NCBI RefSeq assembly: GCF_900091475.1
Contig: NZ_FMIB01000002.1
Span: forward strand, 6,448,001-6,512,000
Length of the DNA: 64,000 nt
DNA from: Micromonospora chersina
Lineage (GTDB): Bacteria; Actinomycetota; Actinomycetes; Mycobacteriales; Micromonosporaceae
Reading direction: 5' to 3'
Shown here: positions 60,108 to 64,000 of the stretch, in pieces
How positions within the stretch are numbered: position 1 is the stretch's first letter
Layout: the number at the start of each line of letters is the position of its first letter
Notes under the pieces: generated by a model
Told to the model about the DNA's origin: nothing
The model's database searches: none
The model's input: the letters and a program-made list of their open reading frames with translations, nothing else
Position numbers and translations under genes: made by a program

Positions 60108-62408
60108 TCAGCGGCGCCAGCGCAGCGGGCCGGGGTGGACGGTCCACAGGAAGCGACGCCAGCGGGAGCGGGTGGCCCGCAGGGCGGCGACGTAGGTGGC
60201 GGCGACGGCTGTCGCCCGGTCGGCCTGGGCGGGGGTGGCCGTGCCGGGGGCGAACGCCACCTGGTTGAGCAGTCCGCCCAGCTCGTCCACCTCGCCAGCC
60301 ACCGGGACCTGCGCGGCCTGCGCCTCGGCGAGGGCGCGGCGGGCCCGTTCGGCGACCTCGGCGGCCGACAGGTCCGCCCCCACCGGGTGGCCGGCCAGCC
60401 GCAGCGCGTCGGTGAGTTCCCGCCAGGCGCCGGCGATCCGGCGCCCCGGGTCGCCCTGCGCCAGCCGGGTGCGGGTCAGGTTCCGGCGCATCGCGGCCAG
60501 GGCCAGCAGCAGCCCTCCGACCAGCAGGGCCAGGCCGCCGACGCCCCCACCGACCAGCACCGGCGTGCCCGGTCCGGCCGGCCCGCCCCGCCCGTCGGGG
60601 CCGGCCGCCGCCGGCGGGGTGGCGGTGGGTTCCACGGTCGGCGCGGGCACCTCGGACGGGGGCGGATCCTCCGGCTTGGGCCGGAAGTCCTCCTCCACCG
60701 GGCGCGGCTGCTCGTCCGGGCGCGGCATCGGGTCGAACGGCACCCAGCCGACGCCCTCGAACAGCACCTCCGGCCAGGCGTACGCGTCCGCGGCCCGGAC
60801 CGGCCCGTCCGCCTTCGGCTCGAAGCCGACCACCACACGGGTGGGCAGGCCGGCCAGCCGGCCCAGCACCGCGAACGACGCGGCGAACTGCTCGGAGGTG
60901 CCCCGCTGCCCGCCGCCGTTGCGCGGTCCGAACAGGAAGAACGCCAGGTTCGGGTACGCGTGCCCGCTCGGCGCGTCCGCGGTCACCCGGTAGTGCTCGG
61001 CCAGGAAGTCGGCGATCGCGGTGGCCCGGGCGTACGGGGCGCCGTTCTCCTCGGCGAGCTGGGTGGCGAGCCGGCGCAGCTGCTCCGGCGCGCCGTCGGC
61101 GACCCGCAGGACCCGGGCCACCGCGTCACCGGCCGGCACGTTCGCGGTGCTGATCAGGTTCGTGTCCGGGCGCTCCCGGACCGAGGCGACCGTGTACCGC
61201 AGCCCCGGCGCCAGCCCCTCCGGCCGGATCAGCGTCCCGGTCGCCGGGTCGTACGCGACCCGCGCTCCGGTCACCTCGCGCGGGGCCGGCACGGCGGGCA
61301 GCAGCTTCCCGGTCAGGTCGGCCACGGTGATCTCCTGGCGCACCGGGTCCGTGGTGGCGCCCGGCGCCGGCTCGCCGGCCGGAAGGATCCGCCCCGCGTT
61401 GCGGTACGTCGCGCCCACCCGCCACGTCACCCCGTCGTAGTCGCTGAGCACCGCCAGCCGGATCCGCGGCGGGCCCGCGTCCGCCGAGCCCGCCTCGGTC
61501 CGCACGTCCAGCAGCTTCTGGTCCGGGTTCAGCGCCCATCCGGAGATCCGGATCAGCGGGTTCTCGTCCAGCGACTCCACCTGCGGCGGCTCGACGTAGC
61601 GGCGCGGGTCGACCGGGCGGGCGTCCACCTGGCCGGCCACCACCGGGGCGAGCAGCGCCGCGAGCGCCACCACCACCGCCACCCCGGCCGCGCTCGCCGC
61701 GAGCAGCCGCAGCCGCACCGCCGCACGCACCGCCGGCGCGAGACCGGCGACCGGGTCCGCGGCGGCCGGGCCGGCCCGCCCGGCCGGCACCGCCAGGCCG
61801 ACGGCGGCGACCGCCGCGAACACCACCGTCGGCCCGACCGCCGGGCCCGCGTTCGGCCCGACCACGTAGAGCGCGCCGGCGTAGAGCAGCACCGGCGGCA
61901 GGTAGCCGAGCAGCACCCGGCCGGCCCGCAGCGCCACCTCGGCGGCGGCCAGCCCGGTCAGCCAGGCCGCCACCACCGGGACCAGCACGGTGTCCGGGGC
62001 CGGCTCCACCGGGATCATCGCGGTGAGCAGCCGGGGGATCGCGTTGCGGGCGGCGTCCGCCGCGACCTCGCCGAGGCCGCCCGGCAGCGCCGCGTGGCTG
62101 GCCGCCAGCCGCAGCGACAGCAGCGTCCAGCCGGCCAGCGCGGCCACCGACAGCGGCGCCACCAGCCACGACGGCAGGCGCCGGGCCGCCACGCTGACCA
62201 GCACCGAGCCGACCGCGGCGCCGGCCGTGAGGCGGGTCAGCAGCGGATCCGCGTACACCCGGCCGAGCACCACGCCGGCCAGGGAGATCATGACGATCAG
62301 CGCCAGCGGCACCGGCACGGCCCGCAGCACCCGCGCCGCGACGCCACCGGTCCCGCCGTCCGGCCCGGCCGGCGCGTCGACCGCCGGACGCGGCGGGGCC
62401 GCGGTCAC
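60108..62408 (-). CDS. TgpA-like transglutaminase-fold membrane protein, degenerate triad
   Basis: A 766-residue protein. Several transmembrane helices span about 25-245, a transglutaminase-like domain lies outside at about 440-575, and a last helix near 640 leads to a cytoplasmic DUF4129-like tail. The usual triad is altered: Cys is Ser in GTSEQFAASFAV (codon at 60894-60896) and His is Tyr in DAYAWPEVLF (codon at 60780-60782); the Asp remains in VPFDPMP. Peptide crosslinking activity is therefore doubtful. GTG 62408 overlaps the DUF58 stop as GTGA. With DUF58 and MoxR it forms a conserved trio. Confidence 0.85.
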   Translation of the reverse strand: MTAAPPRPAVDAPAGPDGGTGGVAARVLRAVPVPLALIVMISLAGVVLGRVYADPLLTRLTAGAAVGSVLVSVAARRLPSWLVAPLSVAALAGWTLLSLRLAASHAALPGGLGEVAADAARNAIPRLLTAMIPVEPAPDTVLVPVVAAWLTGLAAAEVALRAGRVLLGYLPPVLLYAGALYVVGPNAGPAVGPTVVFAAVAAVGLAVPAGRAGPAAADPVAGLAPAVRAAVRLRLLAASAAGVAVVVALAALLAPVVAGQVDARPVDPRRYVEPPQVESLDENPLIRISGWALNPDQKLLDVRTEAGSADAGPPRIRLAVLSDYDGVTWRVGATYRNAGRILPAGEPAPGATTDPVRQEITVADLTGKLLPAVPAPREVTGARVAYDPATGTLIRPEGLAPGLRYTVASVRERPDTNLISTANVPAGDAVARVLRVADGAPEQLRRLATQLAEENGAPYARATAIADFLAEHYRVTADAPSGHAYPNLAFFLFGPRNGGGQRGTSEQFAASFAVLGRLAGLPTRVVVGFEPKADGPVRAADAYAWPEVLFEGVGWVPFDPMPRPDEQPRPVEEDFRPKPEDPPPSEVPAPTVEPTATPPAAAGPDGRGGPAGPGTPVLVGGGVGGLALLVGGLLLALAAMRRNLTRTRLAQGDPGRRIAGAWRELTDALRLAGHPVGADLSAAEVAERARRALAEAQAAQVPVAGEVDELGGLLNQVAFAPGTATPAQADRATAVAATYVAALRATRSRWRRFLWTVHPGPLRWRR

Positions 62409-63613
62409 CACCGGCGGATCCCGTCCCACTCGGCGGCGAACCCGGCGCCGTCGGCGGCGTCCACCACGACCAGGCCCGCCACGCCGGCCGCCGTGGGCTC
62501 CGGCGCGCCGAACATCCCCACCACCACCGAGGGGTACGCGCCGCGCAGCGCGCCGACGTGCCCCAGGTCGCCGCGGGCGCCCGGCCCGGTGAGGAAGACA
62601 AGCGTGTCGCCGAGCCGGTCCTGCCGCAGCCGGGTCAGCGCGGCCCGCAGCACGTCCTCCCCACCGTCGGCAAGCTCCGCCGCGGCGAGCCGATCCAACG
62701 GGTCGCGCGGCGCCTCCAGCCCGGCGTGCCCGCCGCGGCGCGGGGATCCGGAGCCGTCCGTGCCTCCGGCCGGCTCCTCGGGGGCGGGCGCGACGACCAG
62801 CAGGCTCACCGGCAGGTCCTCCCGGATCGCGGCGGCGACCACCGACGCCGCCGCCTCGCAGCCCGACTCGAACGACTCGGCCACCCCGGCGTCCCGGTCC
62901 GGGTGGGCGGCCGCCCGGTTGTCCAGCACCACCACGAGCCGGGGCAGGCTGGTGTCCACGTTCTCCCGCACCATCAGCTCGCCCACCCGGGCGCTGGTCC
63001 GCCAGTGCACCCGGCGCAACTCGTCACCCACCACGTACTCGCGCAGCGAGTCGAAGGTGATCGAGCCGTGCGGCACGCTGTCGACCCGCCCGTCCAGGCT
63101 CCGGCCGGCGCCGGTCGGCACCGCCGACAGTGGATGGATGCGCGGGTGCACCCACACCGGCACCATCTCCCCGTACGAGCGCGCCAGCGCCACCAGGCCC
63201 AGCGGGTCGCGCCGGGTCACCCGCAGCGGACCGACCGGCACCACGCCCCGGCGCCGGGTCGGCACCGGGTAGCGCACCTCGGTGTCCCGGCCGGGGCGCA
63301 GCCGCAGCACCGGCACCGGCACCAGGCGCCCGCCGCAGCGGTCCTCGGCCAGCAGGTTCGCCGCCCGCAGCCGGCCCGTGTTGCGCACCGTCAGCACCAT
63401 GGCCGCCGGCTCGCCCCGGGCCACCCGGTCCGGGTCGGCCACCCGCTCCACCGTCAACCGGGGGCGCCAGGCCGCGGTGACCAGGGCGTACCCGACCGCG
63501 ACGCCGGCCGCCGCGCCCAGCACGGTCAGCTCCGGGTACGCGTACCGGAAGCCGACGCCGAGCAGCACGACGGCGGCCACGAGCAGCCCGACGCCGCGGG
63601 CGGTGATCCCCAC
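62405..63613 (-). CDS. DUF58 domain-containing protein
   Basis: A 402-residue membrane-anchored protein. Two transmembrane helices (about 5-45) precede a beta-rich region. The DUF58 core follows (DSVPHGSITFDSLREYVVGDELRRVHWRTSARVGELMVRE), and then a von Willebrand A-like domain with VVVLDNRAA. DUF58 proteins are partners of MoxR AAA ATPases, which act as chaperones for metal-centre or envelope proteins. It starts four bases after the MoxR stop and overlaps the TgpA-like gene, so the three are translated together. Confidence 0.9.
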   Translation of the reverse strand: MGITARGVGLLVAAVVLLGVGFRYAYPELTVLGAAAGVAVGYALVTAAWRPRLTVERVADPDRVARGEPAAMVLTVRNTGRLRAANLLAEDRCGGRLVPVPVLRLRPGRDTEVRYPVPTRRRGVVPVGPLRVTRRDPLGLVALARSYGEMVPVWVHPRIHPLSAVPTGAGRSLDGRVDSVPHGSITFDSLREYVVGDELRRVHWRTSARVGELMVRENVDTSLPRLVVVLDNRAAAHPDRDAGVAESFESGCEAAASVVAAAIREDLPVSLLVVAPAPEEPAGGTDGSGSPRRGGHAGLEAPRDPLDRLAAAELADGGEDVLRAALTRLRQDRLGDTLVFLTGPGARGDLGHVGALRGAYPSVVVGMFGAPEPTAAGVAGLVVVDAADGAGFAAEWDGIRRW

Positions 63614-63616
63614 CGG

Positions 63617-64000
63617 TCAGCCGTGGACCGGGGCGGGCTGGCCCGACGGCAGCGGCACCGGCACCGAGGCGACCGCCTGGCGCAGCACGTCGGCAGCGGT
63701 CACCCCGCGCACCTGCGCGTCCGGGGTGAGCAGCAGCCGGTGCGCGAAGACCGGCTCGACAAGCGTCTTCAGGTCCTCCGGCATGATCCAGCCCCGCCCG
63801 TCGATCAGCGCGTACGCGCACGCCGCCCGGGTCAGCGCGATCACGCCCCGAGGGCTGACCCCGACCCGCACCTGCGGGTGGGTGCGGGTCGCCGCGGCCA
63901 GCCGCACCGCGTACGCGTAGAGCGGCTCGGCGATGTGCACCCGCCGGGCCATCTTCACCATCTCGCCGACGGTGGCCGTGTCGGTGACCGCGGTGAGCGA
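63617..64000 (-). CDS. MoxR family AAA ATPase, C-terminal part
   Basis: The last 127 residues of a gene cut by the window edge. They form the AAA lid: MVKMARRVHIAEPLYAYAVRLAAATR, then GVSPRGVIALTRAACAYALIDGRGWIMPEDLKTLVEPVFAHRL, which is the MoxR signature. Walker A and B lie outside the window. It precedes DUF58 and TgpA-like genes in one operon, the classic MoxR arrangement. The ATPase probably remodels or activates a DUF58-bound client. Confidence 0.9.
   Translation of the reverse strand, partial: SLTAVTDTATVGEMVKMARRVHIAEPLYAYAVRLAAATRTHPQVRVGVSPRGVIALTRAACAYALIDGRGWIMPEDLKTLVEPVFAHRLLLTPDAQVRGVTAADVLRQAVASVPVPLPSGQPAPVHG

Overview
The window is about 64 kb of very GC-rich DNA (roughly 72-74% by eye) with strong third-position GC bias, many GTG starts and G-rich ribosome binding sites. 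The gene set fits a filamentous actinobacterium, most likely a Micromonospora or close relative: an NgcEFG-type aminosugar importer, Tat-exported lipoproteins, a conservon-type sensor pair, an F420-type oxidoreductase, a CBM2-GH48 cellulase, and a fused anthranilate synthase behind a Trp leader peptide. The placement is inference from gene content. I saw no tRNA, rRNA, CRISPR array or prophage.

Layout. 1-6.5 kb: aminosugar island (GlcNAc-type kinase, divergent RpiR regulator, SIS protein, ngcEFG) closed by a strong terminator. 6.5-16 kb: housekeeping and hypothetical genes (family A polymerase, nucleotidyltransferase, lipoprotein, TfoX-N and DUF1062 proteins, phosphotransferase, amidohydrolase, membrane hydrolase, Ser/Thr kinase). 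16-22.2 kb: glucan genes (GT4 glycosyltransferase, a GH133-like debranching enzyme, and a divergent large GH63-like glucosidase). 22.2-29.7 kb: secreted beta-propeller protein, HAD hydrolase, DUF4184 protein, a candidate structured RNA, L,D-transpeptidase, rhomboid protease, AMIN-like lipoprotein, a small RusA-like operon and a double VOC protein. 29.9-34.3 kb: complete sugar ABC importer with its own ATPase. 34.3-36.7 kb: AlkZ-like protein next to a TnpB relative that appears to lack RuvC-I. 36.9-39.1 kb: PRC/DUF2382, DUF4190 and WrbA genes, the last behind a general-stress-type promoter. 39.2-41.3 kb: anthranilate synthase fusion with its attenuator. 41.3-45.9 kb: FGGY kinase and the two-gene conservon remnant. 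45.9-51.3 kb: cellulose island, with a Tat-lipoprotein GH1 beta-glucosidase and a GH48 cellulase sharing three CebR-like boxes and a structured non-coding stretch. 51.5-60.1 kb: DUF3159 protein, a frameshifted TnpB, PAP2 phosphatase, YbhB, mycothiol-type protein, DUF1028, LtrA, LLM oxidoreductase, SDR. 60.1-64 kb: the TgpA-like, DUF58 and MoxR genes, cut by the window edge.

How it fits together. Several blocks take up and process polymeric sugars: chitin-derived aminosugars (ngc), cellulose (GH48, GH1), alpha-glucans (16-22 kb) and a further oligosaccharide (29.9-34.3 kb). ngcEFG has no ATPase; the MsiK/SugC-like ATPase at 33.1 kb could serve it, as multi-transporter ATPases do in Streptomyces. 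The points most worth checking are the Trp attenuator with a leaderless leader peptide, the TnpB derivative lacking RuvC-I, the CebR-like boxes with the hairpin cluster around 47.5-48.1 kb, and the candidate RNA at 25.36-25.57 kb.
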